DNA of 64,000 nucleotides from an uncultured beta proteobacterium. Its GTDB lineage: Bacteria > Pseudomonadota > Gammaproteobacteria > Burkholderiales > Burkholderiaceae_C. The stretch lies in assembly GCA_903828235.1 (NCBI GenBank), contig CAIKLM010000054.1, positions 1 to 64,000 on the forward strand, read 5' to 3'. How positions within the stretch are numbered: the first letter of the stretch is position 1; every line of letters begins with the position of its first letter. The notes under the pieces are model-generated. The model saw nothing but the letters and a program-made list of their open reading frames with translations, was not told where the DNA came from and did no database searches. Both the position numbers and the translations under genes were made by a program. Below, one piece after another: positions 30,526-39,775 of the stretch.

Positions 30526-31119
30526 GTGAGCAAGCTCTACTTTCGCTACGCCGCGATGAACGCGGGCAAGAGCACACACCTGCTGCAGGCCGCCTACAAC
30601 TACGAGGAGCGCGGCATGCGGGTACGCCTGTTCACGGCCGCGCTCGACGACCGCTCGGGCGTGGGGCTCATCGGCTCGCGCCTGGGCCTGACGCGGCAGG
30701 TCGAGACCTTCGGCCCCGACACCGTGTTCGACTCGGCCTGGGTGGGCGACGGCGTGGCCTGCCTGCTCATCGACGAGGCGCAGTTCCTCACGCCCGGGCA
30801 GGCGCGGCAGCTGCACCGCCTGGCGCACCGGCACCCGGTGCCGGTGCTGTGCTACGGTCTGCGCGGCGATTTCCGCGGCGAGGCCTTCCCGGGCTCGGCC
30901 ATGCTGCTGACGCTGGCCGACGAGCTGGAAGAGATGAAGACCATCTGCGCCTGCGCCCGCAAGGCCAGCATGAACCTGCGCATCGACGCCGAAGGCCGCC
31001 GCGTCCAGGACGGCGAGCAGGTGCTGATCGGCGGCAACGACCGCTACCGCGCGGTGTGCCCGAGCTGCTTCTACAGCGAGGTCGACGACCCGGCCCACGC
31101 GCCGGGCCTCTTCGGCTGA
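30526..31119 (+). CDS. tdk: Thymidine kinase (type II)
   Basis: A 197-residue salvage kinase phosphorylating thymidine. The P-loop is Ala-Met-Asn-Ala-Gly-Lys-Ser-Thr (about 10-17), the Walker-B/catalytic segment is Leu-Leu-Ile-Asp-Glu-Ala-Gln-Phe, and the lasso includes Tyr-Gly-Leu-Arg-Gly-Asp-Phe. The zinc site has the cysteine pairs Cys-Ala-Cys (about 144-146) and Cys-Pro-Ser-Cys (about 182-185). The start is GTG at 30526, giving the usual Ser-Lys-Leu-Tyr-Phe-Arg-Tyr N-terminus. Convergent with the EamA gene. Confidence 0.94.
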   Translation: MSKLYFRYAAMNAGKSTHLLQAAYNYEERGMRVRLFTAALDDRSGVGLIGSRLGLTRQVETFGPDTVFDSAWVGDGVACLLIDEAQFLTPGQARQLHRLAHRHPVPVLCYGLRGDFRGEAFPGSAMLLTLADELEEMKTICACARKASMNLRIDAEGRRVQDGEQVLIGGNDRYRAVCPSCFYSEVDDPAHAPGLFG

Positions 31120-31121
31120 CG

Positions 31122-31147
31122 GTCGCCGGCGGCCTCAGCGCCGCGAC
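31122..31147. terminator. GC hairpin between tdk and the EamA gene
   Basis: GTCGC-c-GGCG (31122-31131) can pair with CGCC-GCGAC (31139-31147): nine pairs with one bulged C and a seven-base loop. The loop contains the stop codon of the minus-strand gene (TCA at 31135-31137). There is no T-run, so termination in either direction is inferred from location between convergent genes. Confidence 0.35.
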
Positions 31148-32034
31148 GCCATCCAGATGCTGGGCAGGATCATGGCCGCGCCCACCGCGTGGTACCAGCC
31201 CGGCGCCTCGCCGAGCAGCAGCCAGGCCAGCCCGGCACCGTACACCGGCGCCAGGTACAGCATCATGGCCGTGCGCGAGGCGCCCAGCTCGCGCTGCAGC
31301 AGCGAGTGCGCGCCGTAGCTCAGCACGCCCGGCACCAGCGCCGCGGTGGCCACCAGGCCCGCAGCGGCCCAGCTCCAGGGCGGCGTGGGCCGCAGCAGCG
31401 CCTCCAGCAGCGCGCCGGGCAGCAGCACGACGAGGCCGCCGCCGATCACCGCCACCAGCCGCACCAGCGGCGGCAGGGCCGACGGCCAGCGCTTGAGCAG
31501 CACCGAGTAGGCCGTCCAGCTCGCGGCGCAGGCCGTGATCCACAGGTCGCCGGCCACGAACTGCACCGACAGCAGCCGCGCCGGATCGCCCTTGGTGATG
31601 ATGAACAGCAGCCCCGCCAGGGCCAGCGCCATGCCCAGCCACTGGCGGCGGCTGATGGCCTCGCCGAGCGCCCACGCCGAGGCGGCGGCGATGGTCATCG
31701 GCGTCACCGCGTAGATCAGCGCCATGTTGGCGCTGCTGGTGCTGCGCCCGGCCTCGTAGACCCAGGCGCCGCAGATGTACATGCCCAGGAAGCCCAGCGC
31801 CAGCAGGTGCCACCACTCGCGGCGCAGCGCGGCGCGGTGCTCGCGCAGCGGCCGCCACACGAAGGCCAGCAACACGACGCCGGCCAGCAGCCAGCGGCCC
31901 GCCGCCAGCGCGTGCGGGGCGACGAGGCCGTCGGCGACGCGCGCGATGACGTAGTTGCTGCTCCACAGCAGCGGCACCACCCACAGCAGCACCCGCACCC
32001 AGCCGCGGGCGTCCACGCGGGGCGCGAAGCTCAT
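31135..32034 (-). CDS. EamA/DMT-family transporter
   Basis: A 299-residue drug/metabolite transporter-like permease made of two EamA repeats (about 15-145 and 160-295), ten hydrophobic helices in all. Landmarks are Leu-Leu-Trp-Ser-Ser-Asn-Tyr-Val in helix 1, Tyr-Ala-Val-Thr-Pro-Met at the end of the first repeat and Tyr-Leu-Ala-Pro-Val-Tyr at the same place in the second. Substrate unknown. It is the last gene of a six-gene minus-strand run from rluC; the gap to psd is 10 bases. Confidence 0.86.
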   Translation of the reverse strand: MSFAPRVDARGWVRVLLWVVPLLWSSNYVIARVADGLVAPHALAAGRWLLAGVVLLAFVWRPLREHRAALRREWWHLLALGFLGMYICGAWVYEAGRSTSSANMALIYAVTPMTIAAASAWALGEAISRRQWLGMALALAGLLFIITKGDPARLLSVQFVAGDLWITACAASWTAYSVLLKRWPSALPPLVRLVAVIGGGLVVLLPGALLEALLRPTPPWSWAAAGLVATAALVPGVLSYGAHSLLQRELGASRTAMMLYLAPVYGAGLAWLLLGEAPGWYHAVGAAMILPSIWMASRR

Positions 32035-32044
32035 GCGGCCGCGT

Positions 32045-32932
32045 TCACGCGGGCGTGGCGGGCGCCACCAGCGCCGGCTCGGTGGCCATGGTCTCGCCGA
32101 GCCGGATGGCGCCGCCCGGCGCCCAGGCCGGGTTCCAGGCCAGCGGGCCCGGCGGCATCAGCATCACCACCGTGCTGCCCAGCAGGAAGCGGCCCATCTC
32201 GTCGCCCTGCGCCAGCTCGACGCGCTGGTCGGCGTAGCGCCAATCCCGCACGCTGCCCGGCCGCGGCGGGTTGACCACCCCGTGCCAGGTGGTGGCCATG
32301 CTGCCCACCACCGTGGCGCCCACCAGCACCAGCACCCACAGGCGCTGCGCGGGCGGCGCGGCGGGGTCGTCGAAGACGCAGACCACGCGCTCGTTGCGCG
32401 CGAACAGCCCCGGCACCCCGCGCGCCGTGGCCGGGTTGACGGAGTACAGCGCGCCCGGCACGTGCAACATGCGCAGCAGACGGCCGGCGCGCGGCATGTG
32501 GATGCGGTGGTAGTCGCGCGGGCTCAGGTAGAGCGTGGCGAAGTGGCCGCCCTGGAAGTGACGCGCCAGCTGCGCGTCGCCGCCGAGCAGCGCCGCCGCG
32601 GTGTAGGTGTGGCCCTTGGCCTGGAAGAGGCGGTCGCCGTCGATGGCGCCGAACTGGCTGATGGCGCCGTCCACCGGGCAGATCCACTCCGCGCGCGACA
32701 GCGGCCTCGCGCCGGGCTTCAGCGGCCGCGTGAAGAACTCGTTGAAGGTGGCGTAGGCGGCAGGGTCGGCCTGGGCGGCCTCGGCCATGTTCACGCCATA
32801 GCGGCCGATGAACCAGCGGATCGCCGCCGTCGTGAGCGCGCCGCCGCGCGCGCCGGCGGCGATGCCGGCCAGCCGGGTGAGCGCCAGCTTCGGCAGCAGG
32901 TGCTGCAGCGCGACGAAGGTGCTGTCGTTCAC
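32045..32932 (-). CDS. psd: Phosphatidylserine decarboxylase
   Basis: A 295-residue membrane-associated enzyme making phosphatidylethanolamine. The self-cleavage site Leu-Gly-Ser-Thr (about residues 253-256) is intact; cleavage before the serine creates the pyruvoyl group. Conserved Pro-Val-Asp-Gly-Ala-Ile-Ser (catalytic Asp of the proenzyme protease) and the His in Arg-Asp-Tyr-His-Arg-Ile-His-Met-Pro are present. The start is GTG at 32932, seven bases after the sppA stop; it gives the expected N-terminus, while longer frames run inside sppA. The order sppA-psd-eamA suggests an envelope-related operon. Confidence 0.93.
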   Translation of the reverse strand: MNDSTFVALQHLLPKLALTRLAGIAAGARGGALTTAAIRWFIGRYGVNMAEAAQADPAAYATFNEFFTRPLKPGARPLSRAEWICPVDGAISQFGAIDGDRLFQAKGHTYTAAALLGGDAQLARHFQGGHFATLYLSPRDYHRIHMPRAGRLLRMLHVPGALYSVNPATARGVPGLFARNERVVCVFDDPAAPPAQRLWVLVLVGATVVGSMATTWHGVVNPPRPGSVRDWRYADQRVELAQGDEMGRFLLGSTVVMLMPPGPLAWNPAWAPGGAIRLGETMATEPALVAPATPA

Positions 32933-32939
32933 CGCGCGT

Positions 32940-34013
32940 TCACTGCAGCGGCGCGCCGCCATCGGCCGTGCCGAAGACGCCCTGGCTGCGCAGCGCGCGC
33001 ACGGCGCCGGCGCCGACCTCGGCCCCGAAGCGCTTGGCCAGCCGCTCGGCCACGTTCTCGCGCGCCGTGTAGTCGACGATGTCCTCGGCCTTGACGATCT
33101 CGCGCGCCACGTAGTCGAGGCTGCCGAGGGCATCGGCCAGGCCGTTCTTCACCGCCTCCTCGCCGTTCCACACCAGGCCGGAGAAGGCCTCGTCGCCGGC
33201 CTTGAGCCGCTCGCCGCGCCCCTTGCGCACGACGTCGATGAACTGCTGGTGGATCTGCACCAGCATGGCCTGGGCGAGCTCCTTCTGCTTCGGGTCGAGC
33301 GGGCTGAAGGGGTCGAGCATGGCCTTGTTGCTGCCGGCCGTGATGAGCCGGCGCTCGACGCCGAGCTTGTCCATCAGGCCGGTGAAGCCGAAGCCGTTCA
33401 TCAGCACGCCGATGCTGCCCACGATGCTGGCCTTGTCGACGAAGATCTGGTCGGCCGCCACGGCGATGTAGTAGGCGCCCGAGGCCCCGACCTCCTCGAC
33501 CACGGCGTAGACCTTCTTGCCGTGCAGGGCCTTCAGCCGCAGGATCTCGTCGTGCACGATGCCGGCCTGCACCGGGCTGCCGCCGGGCGAGTTGATGCGC
33601 AGCACCACGGCCTGCGCGCCGGCGTCCTTGAAGGCGTCGCGAAGGCCGGCGATCAGGCGGTCGGCGCTGGCCTCGGTGTCCAGCGCGATCTCGCCGCGCA
33701 CCTCCACCAGCGCGGTGTGCGGGGTCGTCGGCGCGCTGGGCCGGCCCAGGTTGCCGAACGACAGCACCAGGATCACCAGCAGCACCAGCAGCCAGATGAA
33801 GCGGAAGAACAGGCGCCAGCGGCGCTCGCTGCGCTGCTGGGCCAGCCACTGCGCGCCCAGGCGCTCGACTGCGGCCTCCAGGCCCGGGGCGGCCGGCGGC
33901 GCGGCCTTGGCGGCGGCCCGCTGTTCGGCCAGCGCAGCGGCGGCCGTCACGCTCAGGGGCTCGGGCGCCGGCGCGGGGCCGGCCGGCGGGGGGCTGGGTT
34001 CGGGGGGGGTCAT
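32940..34013 (-). CDS. sppA: Signal peptide peptidase SppA, short (single-domain) form
   Basis: A 357-residue S49 serine protease anchored by one membrane helix (about 70-88) after a Pro/Ala-rich cytoplasmic N-terminus. It degrades leftover signal peptides. The oxyanion strand Arg-Ile-Asn-Ser-Pro-Gly-Gly-Ser is at about 139-146, the catalytic serine lies in Gly-Ala-Ser-Gly-Ala-Tyr-Tyr (about 176-182), and the general-base lysine would be in the Leu-Asp-Lys/Gly-Ser-Asn-Lys region. The length is that of the short bacterial SppA rather than the 600-residue E. coli form. It overlaps the Rieske gene by four bases. Confidence 0.9.
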   Translation of the reverse strand: MTPPEPSPPPAGPAPAPEPLSVTAAAALAEQRAAAKAAPPAAPGLEAAVERLGAQWLAQQRSERRWRLFFRFIWLLVLLVILVLSFGNLGRPSAPTTPHTALVEVRGEIALDTEASADRLIAGLRDAFKDAGAQAVVLRINSPGGSPVQAGIVHDEILRLKALHGKKVYAVVEEVGASGAYYIAVAADQIFVDKASIVGSIGVLMNGFGFTGLMDKLGVERRLITAGSNKAMLDPFSPLDPKQKELAQAMLVQIHQQFIDVVRKGRGERLKAGDEAFSGLVWNGEEAVKNGLADALGSLDYVAREIVKAEDIVDYTARENVAERLAKRFGAEVGAGAVRALRSQGVFGTADGGAPLQ

Positions 34014-34444
34014 GGGGCGGGCGGCAGGGCCGCGGGGGTGGTGGTCGGAAGCTCGTCGAAGGGCACCGGCCGGATGTCACGGGAAGGATACCAATACACC
34101 CGCCCGCCCTCCTCGGACACCGCCACGGGCGTGAGGCGGCCGCGGCCGCAGGGGCCGCCGACGCACTGGCCGTGGGCGGGGTCGTAGGCCGCGCCGTGGA
34201 TGGAGCACAGGATGTAGCGGCGCTCGCTGTCCAGGAACTCGCCCGGCGTCCAGTCCATCTCGACCGGCACGTGCAGGCAGCGGTTGAGGTAGGCGCGCGG
34301 CTGCCCGTCGATGCGCAGCACGAAGGCGCGCTGCGGGCGGCCGTGCTCGAGCACGTCCCAGCCGTAGGCGCGGCCGCGCTCGGCCAGCTCGGCCGAGGCG
34401 CACAGCGGCTCGCGCGGCAGCTCGGTGTCGGGGGCGGTGTCCAC
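34010..34444 (-). CDS. Rieske [2Fe-2S] domain protein
   Basis: A 144-residue soluble Rieske protein. The cluster ligands appear as Cys-Leu-His (about 56-58) and Cys-Ser-Ile-His (about 80-83), the Cys-x-His ... Cys-x-x-His pattern. Gly-Gly-Pro-Cys-Gly-Arg-Gly-Arg-Leu follows in place of the usual proline loop. There is no oxygenase catalytic domain, so it is a stand-alone ferredoxin-like or regulatory Rieske protein. Start is GTG at 34444. Proteins like this are commonly found beside sppA and rluC in Burkholderiales; function unknown. Confidence 0.87.
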   Translation of the reverse strand: MDTAPDTELPREPLCASAELAERGRAYGWDVLEHGRPQRAFVLRIDGQPRAYLNRCLHVPVEMDWTPGEFLDSERRYILCSIHGAAYDPAHGQCVGGPCGRGRLTPVAVSEEGGRVYWYPSRDIRPVPFDELPTTTPAALPPAP

Positions 34445-34466
34445 GCGGGGCGCTCGGGCGTCGTCG

Positions 34467-35126
34467 TCAGGCGTTGTCGATCAGCCAGCGGTGCAGCTCG
34501 TCGGTGCTGTGCACCACGGCCAGCGGGCCGAAGGCGTCGAAGGTCTCGGGCTCGTGCGCGCCGAAGCTCACGCCCACGCTGGCCGTGCCGGCGTTGCGCG
34601 CCAGCTGCAGGTCGTGCGTGGTGTCGCCGATCATCAGCGTGCGCCCGGGCGGCACGCCCAGCTCGGCCATCAGCTGCTCGAGCATCAGCGGGTGGGGCTT
34701 GCCGGCCGTCTCGTCGGCCGTGCGCGTGGCGTCGAACACGCCGTGCAGCTCGGCCTGGGCCAGCGCGTCGTCGAGGCCGCGGCGGTTCTTGCCGGTGGCC
34801 ACGGCCAGCAGGTGTCGGCGCTCCTTCAGCGCCTGCAGCATGGCCAGCGTGCCCGGGAACAGCACCAGGTCGTCCTTGTGCGCCCAGTAATGCTCGCGGT
34901 AGCGCAGGCCCAGTTCGGGGTAGCGTTCCGGCGGCAGGCCCGGCGCGGCGTGGCGCAGCGCGTCGTGCAGGCCCAGGCCGATGACGTAGGCCGCGTCGGC
35001 GTCGCTGGGTACCGGCAGTTCCAGGTCGCGGCAGGCGCCCTGGATGCAGCGCACGATCAGCGCCGTGCTGTCATACAGGGTGCCGTCCCAGTCGAAGGCG
35101 ATGAGGTCGAAGCGGCGTTGGGGCAT
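34467..35126 (-). CDS. HAD-family phosphatase (phosphoglycolate phosphatase-like)
   Basis: A 219-residue haloacid dehalogenase-like hydrolase. Motif I is Phe-Asp-Trp-Asp-Gly-Thr-Leu-Tyr-Asp-Ser (nucleophile and acid Asp 10 and 12 region), motif II Ala-Val-Ala-Thr-Gly-Lys, motif III Gly-Lys-Pro-His-Pro, motif IV Met-Ile-Gly-Asp-Thr-Thr-His-Asp. The helical cap between I and II fits the Gph/PGP group. The gene that follows rluC in beta- and gammaproteobacteria is often annotated as such, but the substrate cannot be read from the sequence. Start at 35126 chosen over 35174 because residues before Met-Pro-Gln-Arg-Arg-Phe-Asp are not conserved-looking. Confidence 0.88.
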   Translation of the reverse strand: MPQRRFDLIAFDWDGTLYDSTALIVRCIQGACRDLELPVPSDADAAYVIGLGLHDALRHAAPGLPPERYPELGLRYREHYWAHKDDLVLFPGTLAMLQALKERRHLLAVATGKNRRGLDDALAQAELHGVFDATRTADETAGKPHPLMLEQLMAELGVPPGRTLMIGDTTHDLQLARNAGTASVGVSFGAHEPETFDAFGPLAVVHSTDELHRWLIDNA

Positions 35127-35146
35127 CGGGCGGGTCGTAGGCCGGT

Positions 35147-36172
35147 TCAGGCGCGGGCCGCGAGTGTGTCGCACAGCCTTTGGCAGGGTTCGGGCAGGGG
35201 CGACTCCAGCGCCACGCGGCCGCCGCCGGCCGGGTGCTCGAAGGCCAGCGCGCGGGCATGCAGGAACATGCGCTCGAAGCCGGTCTCACGGGCGAACTCG
35301 CGGAAGAAGGCCTTGTTGCGGGCGAAGTCGCCGTACTTCGGGTCGCCCACGATGGGGTGGCCCTGGCTGGCCAGGTGCACGCGGATCTGGTGCGTGCGGC
35401 CGGTCTTGAGCGTCACGTCCAGCAGCGTGGCGCCGGCGTACGCGCAGGCCACGCGCACCAGCGTGATCGAGCGCTGCGCGCCGTCGGCGCCGGCCGCGGC
35501 CACGCGCACGTGGCGCTCGCCGGCCGCGTCGTGGCCCTTCAGCAGCGCCTGGTCGATGACCTTCAAGCGCGCCGGCCAGACCCCGAACACCAGCGCCGCG
35601 TAGACCTTGGCCGTCTCGCGGGCGCGGAACTGGTCCTGCAGCGCGTTCAGCGCGCTGCGCTTCTTGGCCAGCAGCAGGATGCCGGAGGTCTCCTTGTCGA
35701 GGCGGTGCACCAGCTCGAGGAACTTCGCGTCGGGCCGCGCCCGGCGCAGCTGCTCGATGACGCCGAAGCTCACGCCGCTGCCGCCGTGCACGGCCACGCC
35801 GGCCGGCTTGTCGATGGCCAGCAGGTGCTCGTCCTCGAACAGCACGGCAAACTCCCGCGGAGGCGCCGTGGCCGCCAGCGGCTCGCCGTCGGGCCCGCCA
35901 GCAGCGGCCGGCAGGCGCAGCGGCGGCAGGCGCAGCACGTCGCCCTCGGCCACGCGGCTGTCGGCGCTGGCGCGGCCCTTGTTCAGCCGCACCTCGCCGC
36001 TGCGGATGATGCGGTAGACGTGCGTCTTGGGCACGCCCTTGAGCAGCCGCAGCAGCACGTTGTCCAGGCGCTGGCCGGCGCTCTCGGCGTCCACCGTCAG
36101 CCATTGCACGGCGGGCGGGGCCTCGCCGGGGGGTGCTGCCGCGGATTTGGCGCGTATACTGCGCAACGTCAC
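35147..36172 (-). CDS. rluC: 23S rRNA pseudouridine synthase RluC
   Basis: A 341-residue RluA-family synthase that modifies uridines of 23S rRNA helix regions. An N-terminal S4 RNA-binding domain (about 30-95, Arg-Leu-Asp-Asn-Val-Leu ... Gly-Glu-Val-Arg-Leu-Asn-Lys-Gly-Arg) precedes the catalytic domain. The catalytic aspartate is in His-Arg-Leu-Asp-Lys-Glu-Thr-Ser-Gly, and Gly-Arg-Thr-His-Gln-Ile-Arg-Val-His is intact. Divergent orientation beside rne is the standard arrangement in proteobacteria and supports RluC. Start is GTG at 36172. It heads a six-gene operon. Confidence 0.93.
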   Translation of the reverse strand: MTLRSIRAKSAAAPPGEAPPAVQWLTVDAESAGQRLDNVLLRLLKGVPKTHVYRIIRSGEVRLNKGRASADSRVAEGDVLRLPPLRLPAAAGGPDGEPLAATAPPREFAVLFEDEHLLAIDKPAGVAVHGGSGVSFGVIEQLRRARPDAKFLELVHRLDKETSGILLLAKKRSALNALQDQFRARETAKVYAALVFGVWPARLKVIDQALLKGHDAAGERHVRVAAAGADGAQRSITLVRVACAYAGATLLDVTLKTGRTHQIRVHLASQGHPIVGDPKYGDFARNKAFFREFARETGFERMFLHARALAFEHPAGGGRVALESPLPEPCQRLCDTLAARA

Positions 36173-36834
36173 ATTCAGGCCGTAAGTGCTTGATTTTTCG
36201 GAAGTCTACGCGGGCACCGCGGTTGAACGTGACACGGCAGCGCCGCATCGGAACGGTCCGGCAGGCGCGGCCAAGAGCGGATGCAACGCCCTCCCGGCGG
36301 CCGAGGCCGTGTCCCCACGTGACACGGCGCGACGGCCGGGGTGGTGGCAGAGCGTCGTGAGAGAACCCACCGCCCCGTCGACACCGCACGGGGCCCCGAA
36401 CAGATTGAAGGGCGCCAGACGCGCCCCCCGCGCCGATGCACGGGAGTGGCGTCTGGAACCCGCGCTGACGGCAGCCCATCGGTCGCCCGTGAACCCCCGC
36501 CTCCCTCCCACCCACCGCCCCCGCAGGCCCCGGACCGGCATCGTCGCCGAGCGCCCGGCCGTCGCGGCCTCGGCGGGCCGTGCGCCGCGCGATCCGCGGC
36601 CCGGGCCGGGTGGCAGGGCCGGCGGGCCACGCGCACCGCGGCCGCCGGCAGCGCACGCGCCAACGCTGCGCGCCTGAACCGCCGTCTCCTCGCCGGAGCG
36701 GCGCGCCACGCGCAGTCCAGGGCAATTCGGGCCGGCTTCGGCCGCAGCACCAGGGTTTTCGTCGCGGGCGTCTCGTGCATCGGGAGTCATCCCGCGCCAG
36801 GGCCCGCAGGGCCTGGTGCGGCACCGGAGTGCAC
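36173..36834 (+). promoter_or_regulatory. Long rne leader / divergent rluC-rne region
   Basis: This stretch of about 660 bases holds no convincing gene; short frames on either strand have shadow-like composition. It separates the divergent rluC and rne genes. In E. coli the rne message has a 361-base leader that folds into hairpins through which RNase E controls its own level; the same arrangement is inferred here. A TATACT that could serve as a plus-strand -10 box lies at 36155-36160, just inside the rluC start, without a clear -35 box. Local AT-rich stretch at 36187-36205. Confidence 0.5.
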
Positions 36835-39732
36835 ATGAAGAGAATGCTCATCAACGCCACGCAGCCCGAAGAGCGGCGCCTGGCGATCGTCGACGGCCAG
36901 AAGCTGCTCGACTTCGAGACCGAGATCGAGGGCCGCGAACAGCGCAAGGGCAACATCTACAAGGCGGTCATCACGCGCGTGGAGCCCAGTCTCGAGGCCT
37001 GCTTCGTCGACTACGGCGAAGACCGCCACGGCTTCCTGCCCTTCAAGGAAATCAGCAAGAACTACTTCCGCGAGGGCGTCAGCGCCCGCGACGCCACCAT
37101 CAAGGAGGCCGTCAAGGAAGGCGACTCGCTGCTGGTGCAGGTCGAGAAGGAAGAGCGCGGCAACAAGGGCGCGGCGCTGACCACCTTCGTCAGCCTGGCC
37201 GGCCGCTACCTGGTGCTGATGCCCAACAACCCGCGCGGCGGCGGCGTCAGCCGGCGCATCGAGGGCGAACAGCGCGAGGAGCTCAAGGAGGCCCTCGACC
37301 AGCTCGAGTACCCCAAGGGGATGAGCCTGATCGCCCGCACCGCCGGCATCGGCCGCACCGCCGCCGAGCTGCAGTGGGACCTGAACTACATGCTCAAGCT
37401 CTGGGACGCCATCGACGGCGCCGCCAAGGCCATGAACAAGCCGGAGCTCATCTACCAGGAGAGCACGCTCGTCATCCGCGCGATCCGCGACTACTTCTCG
37501 GCCGACATCGGCGAGATCCTGATCGACACCGACGACATCTATGAACAGGCGCGCCAGTTCATGGAGCACGTGATGCCCGAGTCGGCGCACCGCGTGAAGC
37601 GCTACCGCGACGACGCGCCGCTGTTCAGCCGCTTCCAGATCGAGCACCAGATCGAGACGGCCTTCAGCCGCACCGTCAACCTGCCCTCGGGCGGCGCCAT
37701 CGTCATCGACCACACCGAGGCCCTGGTGGCGGTGGACGTGAACTCCGCGCGCGCCACGCGCGGTGGCGACATCGAGGAAACCGCCACGCGCACCAACCTC
37801 GAGGCCGCCGACGAGATCGCGCGGCAGTGCCGGCTGCGCGACCTGGGCGGCCTGATCGTCGTCGACTTCATCGACATGGAGGAGAGCAAGAACCGCCGCG
37901 AGGTCGAGCAGCGCCTGCGCGACGCGCTGCGCTACGACCGCGCCCGCGTGCAGTTCAGTTCCATCAGCAAGTTCGGGCTGCTGGAGCTCTCGCGCCAACG
38001 CCTGCGCCCGGCGCTGAGCGAAGGCAACCACATCACCTGCCCGCGCTGCAACGGCACTGGCCACATCCGCGACACCGAGAGCAGCGCGCTGCAGATCCTG
38101 CGCATGGTGCAGGAAGAGGCCATGAAGGAGAACACCGCCGCCGTGCACGTGCAGGTGCCGGTGGAGGTGACGAGCTTCCTGCTCAACGAGAAGCGCAGCG
38201 AGATCACGAAGATCGAACTCAAGCAGCGCGTGACCGTGCTGCTGGTGCCCAACAAGCACCTGGAGACGCCGAACTACAAGCTCGAGCGGCTGCGCCACGA
38301 CGACCCGCGCCTGGAGAGCCTGCAGGCCAGCTACACGATGATCGAGGAGCCGGACGAGGAGGTCGGCATCACGCGGCGCGACAAGGCCGGCAAGGCCCGC
38401 CAGGAGCCCGTGATCAAGGGCGTGCTGCCCGACCAGCCGGCCCCGCCGCCGCCCTCGCCCCCCGCGCCGGCTCCTGCGCCGGTGGCGGTGGCGCCGATGC
38501 CGGTGCCCGCGCCGGCCGTGCCCGTGCCGCCGCCGCCGATGGTGCCGGCCGCCGGCAGCGGCTTCTTCGGCTGGGTCAAGAAGCTCTTCGGCAGTGCGCC
38601 CGCCCAGGCCCCGGCGCCCACGGCGGCCCCGGCCGTGGCCGCCCCCGTGGCCGCGCCCGCCCCGGCCGAGGCCAAGCCCGCCGGCGAGCGGCGAGATGGC
38701 CGTCGCGGCGAGCGCAATGACCGCAACGATCGTGGCGACCGTGGCGAGCGTGGCGAGCGTGGCGGCCGTGGCGGCCGTGGTGGCCAGCGCGACGGCGGCC
38801 GCGACGGCCAGCCGGCGCGCGGCGAACGAGCCGAGCGCGGCACCGAACGCAACGGCGACCGCCGCGGCCCGCGCCCGGAGCGCGCGCCCCGGCCCGACGA
38901 GGCGTCGGCCGGCGGTATCGCGCAGCCCTTCGTCGACACCATCCCCGTGCCCATCCCGCCCGGCAGCCAGCCGGCCGAGGGTGCCGAGGGCGAAGGCCGC
39001 GATGGCGGCCGGCGCCGTCGCCGCCGCGGCGGCCGCGACCGTGGCGAGGGCCGCCCGGCCGACGAGGCCCAGCAGGGCCTGCTGCCCGAGGGCACCGAGT
39101 CCGCCGAAGCCGCACCCGCGGCGGAGGCGGTCGCCGAGGGCGAGGCCCCAGCCAACGGCGCGCGCGCCGATGCGGTGGAGGGCGAGCGCACCGAGGGCGA
39201 GCGTGCCGAGGGCGATCGTGGCCGGCGCCGCCGGGGCGGCCGCGGCCGCAACCGCGATCGCCAGGCCGAGGGCGGCGAGCAGCCGTCTGCCGAGGCGGCC
39301 GAGGGCGGCGAGCCCACCGCGGCCGAGCGCGACGACGAGGCCCCGGCGCCCGTGGCCGAAGCCCCCGAGCGGGCTCGTGCCCCTGGCGCGGCACCCGCTG
39401 CGCCCGCCGCAGCGGCCGCGCCGGCCAGCGCCGAGCCAGCCGCGGCACCACCCACTGCGGCCCGCAAGGTCGAGCCGATCCGCATCGAGCCCTTCCAGCT
39501 GCCCACCGAGGCCCTGGCCTCGCTGGCCGCTGCGGCGGGCCTGGACTGGGTGCAGTCCGACGCCGGCAAGATCGCGGCCGTGCAGGCCGCGATGGCGGCC
39601 GAGCCCAGGCCCGTGCATGTTCCGCGCGAGCCCAAGCGTCACGTGCTGGTGGACGACGGCCCGCTGGTGCTGGTGGAGACGCGCAAGGACCTCAGCCAGC
39701 TCAAGCTGCCGTTCGACCAGGCCGCGGGCTGA
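36835..39732 (+). CDS. rne: Ribonuclease E
   Basis: A 965-residue endoribonuclease, core of the RNA degradosome. The N-terminal catalytic half (about 1-510) has the S1 domain ([11 protein letters not shown]), the 5' sensor, and the DNase I-like site with Val-Ala-Val-Asp-Val-Asn-Ser and Val-Val-Asp-Phe-Ile-Asp-Met (magnesium-binding aspartates). The zinc-link Cys-Pro-Arg-Cys lies at about 402-405. The C-terminal half is disordered and rich in Arg, Gly, Glu, Ala and Pro, containing RNA-binding Arg-Gly repeats and an end segment Leu-Val-Glu-Thr-Arg-Lys that recurs in beta-proteobacterial RNase E. Start is the ATG at 36835 (Met-Lys-Arg-Met-Leu-Ile-Asn). Confidence 0.96.
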   Translation: MKRMLINATQPEERRLAIVDGQKLLDFETEIEGREQRKGNIYKAVITRVEPSLEACFVDYGEDRHGFLPFKEISKNYFREGVSARDATIKEAVKEGDSLLVQVEKEERGNKGAALTTFVSLAGRYLVLMPNNPRGGGVSRRIEGEQREELKEALDQLEYPKGMSLIARTAGIGRTAAELQWDLNYMLKLWDAIDGAAKAMNKPELIYQESTLVIRAIRDYFSADIGEILIDTDDIYEQARQFMEHVMPESAHRVKRYRDDAPLFSRFQIEHQIETAFSRTVNLPSGGAIVIDHTEALVAVDVNSARATRGGDIEETATRTNLEAADEIARQCRLRDLGGLIVVDFIDMEESKNRREVEQRLRDALRYDRARVQFSSISKFGLLELSRQRLRPALSEGNHITCPRCNGTGHIRDTESSALQILRMVQEEAMKENTAAVHVQVPVEVTSFLLNEKRSEITKIELKQRVTVLLVPNKHLETPNYKLERLRHDDPRLESLQASYTMIEEPDEEVGITRRDKAGKARQEPVIKGVLPDQPAPPPPSPPAPAPAPVAVAPMPVPAPAVPVPPPPMVPAAGSGFFGWVKKLFGSAPAQAPAPTAAPAVAAPVAAPAPAEAKPAGERRDGRRGERNDRNDRGDRGERGERGGRGGRGGQRDGGRDGQPARGERAERGTERNGDRRGPRPERAPRPDEASAGGIAQPFVDTIPVPIPPGSQPAEGAEGEGRDGGRRRRRRGGRDRGEGRPADEAQQGLLPEGTESAEAAPAAEAVAEGEAPANGARADAVEGERTEGERAEGDRGRRRRGGRGRNRDRQAEGGEQPSAEAAEGGEPTAAERDDEAPAPVAEAPERARAPGAAPAAPAAAAAPASAEPAAAPPTAARKVEPIRIEPFQLPTEALASLAAAAGLDWVQSDAGKIAAVQAAMAAEPRPVHVPREPKRHVLVDDGPLVLVETRKDLSQLKLPFDQAAG
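38731..38784 (+). repeat. Six 9-base tandem repeats inside rne
   Basis: Six consecutive 9-base units of the form CGTGGCGAC/CGTGGCGAG/CGTGGCGGC encode Arg-Gly-(Asp/Glu/Gly) repeats in the disordered C-terminal half of RNase E. Related, less regular Arg/Asn/Asp repeats flank them. Such RGG-like boxes bind RNA, and the tandem DNA could change copy number by slippage without breaking the frame. Confidence 0.85.
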
Positions 39733-39746
39733 TCGAGCCCCCGGCC

Positions 39747-39775
39747 GCTGGCGCCGCGTTCAGCGCGGCGCCAGC
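39747..39775. terminator. Perfect 12-pair hairpin at the rne/azlD junction
   Basis: GCTGGCGCCGCG (39747-39758) is perfectly complementary to 39764-39775 with a five-base loop. The loop carries the azlD stop codon (TCA at 39760-39762). It lies 15 bases after the rne stop and would end the rne transcript; no T-run follows, so it may act as a 3' stabiliser or Rho-assisted barrier. Confidence 0.45.

Noticed and set aside
36186-36677. A 163-residue frame in the rne leader
   Set aside because: Pro/Arg/Ala-rich without fold-like pattern, and overlapping frames on both strands look the same; kept as untranslated leader.
38731-38784. Possible CRISPR-like or satellite array
   Set aside because: The 9-base units have no spacers and are in-frame Arg-Gly codons within rne.
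36787-39642. A 951-residue minus-strand frame opposite rne
   Set aside because: Low-complexity His/Gly/Arg/Leu sequence opposite a certain RNase E gene; no start signal or domain.
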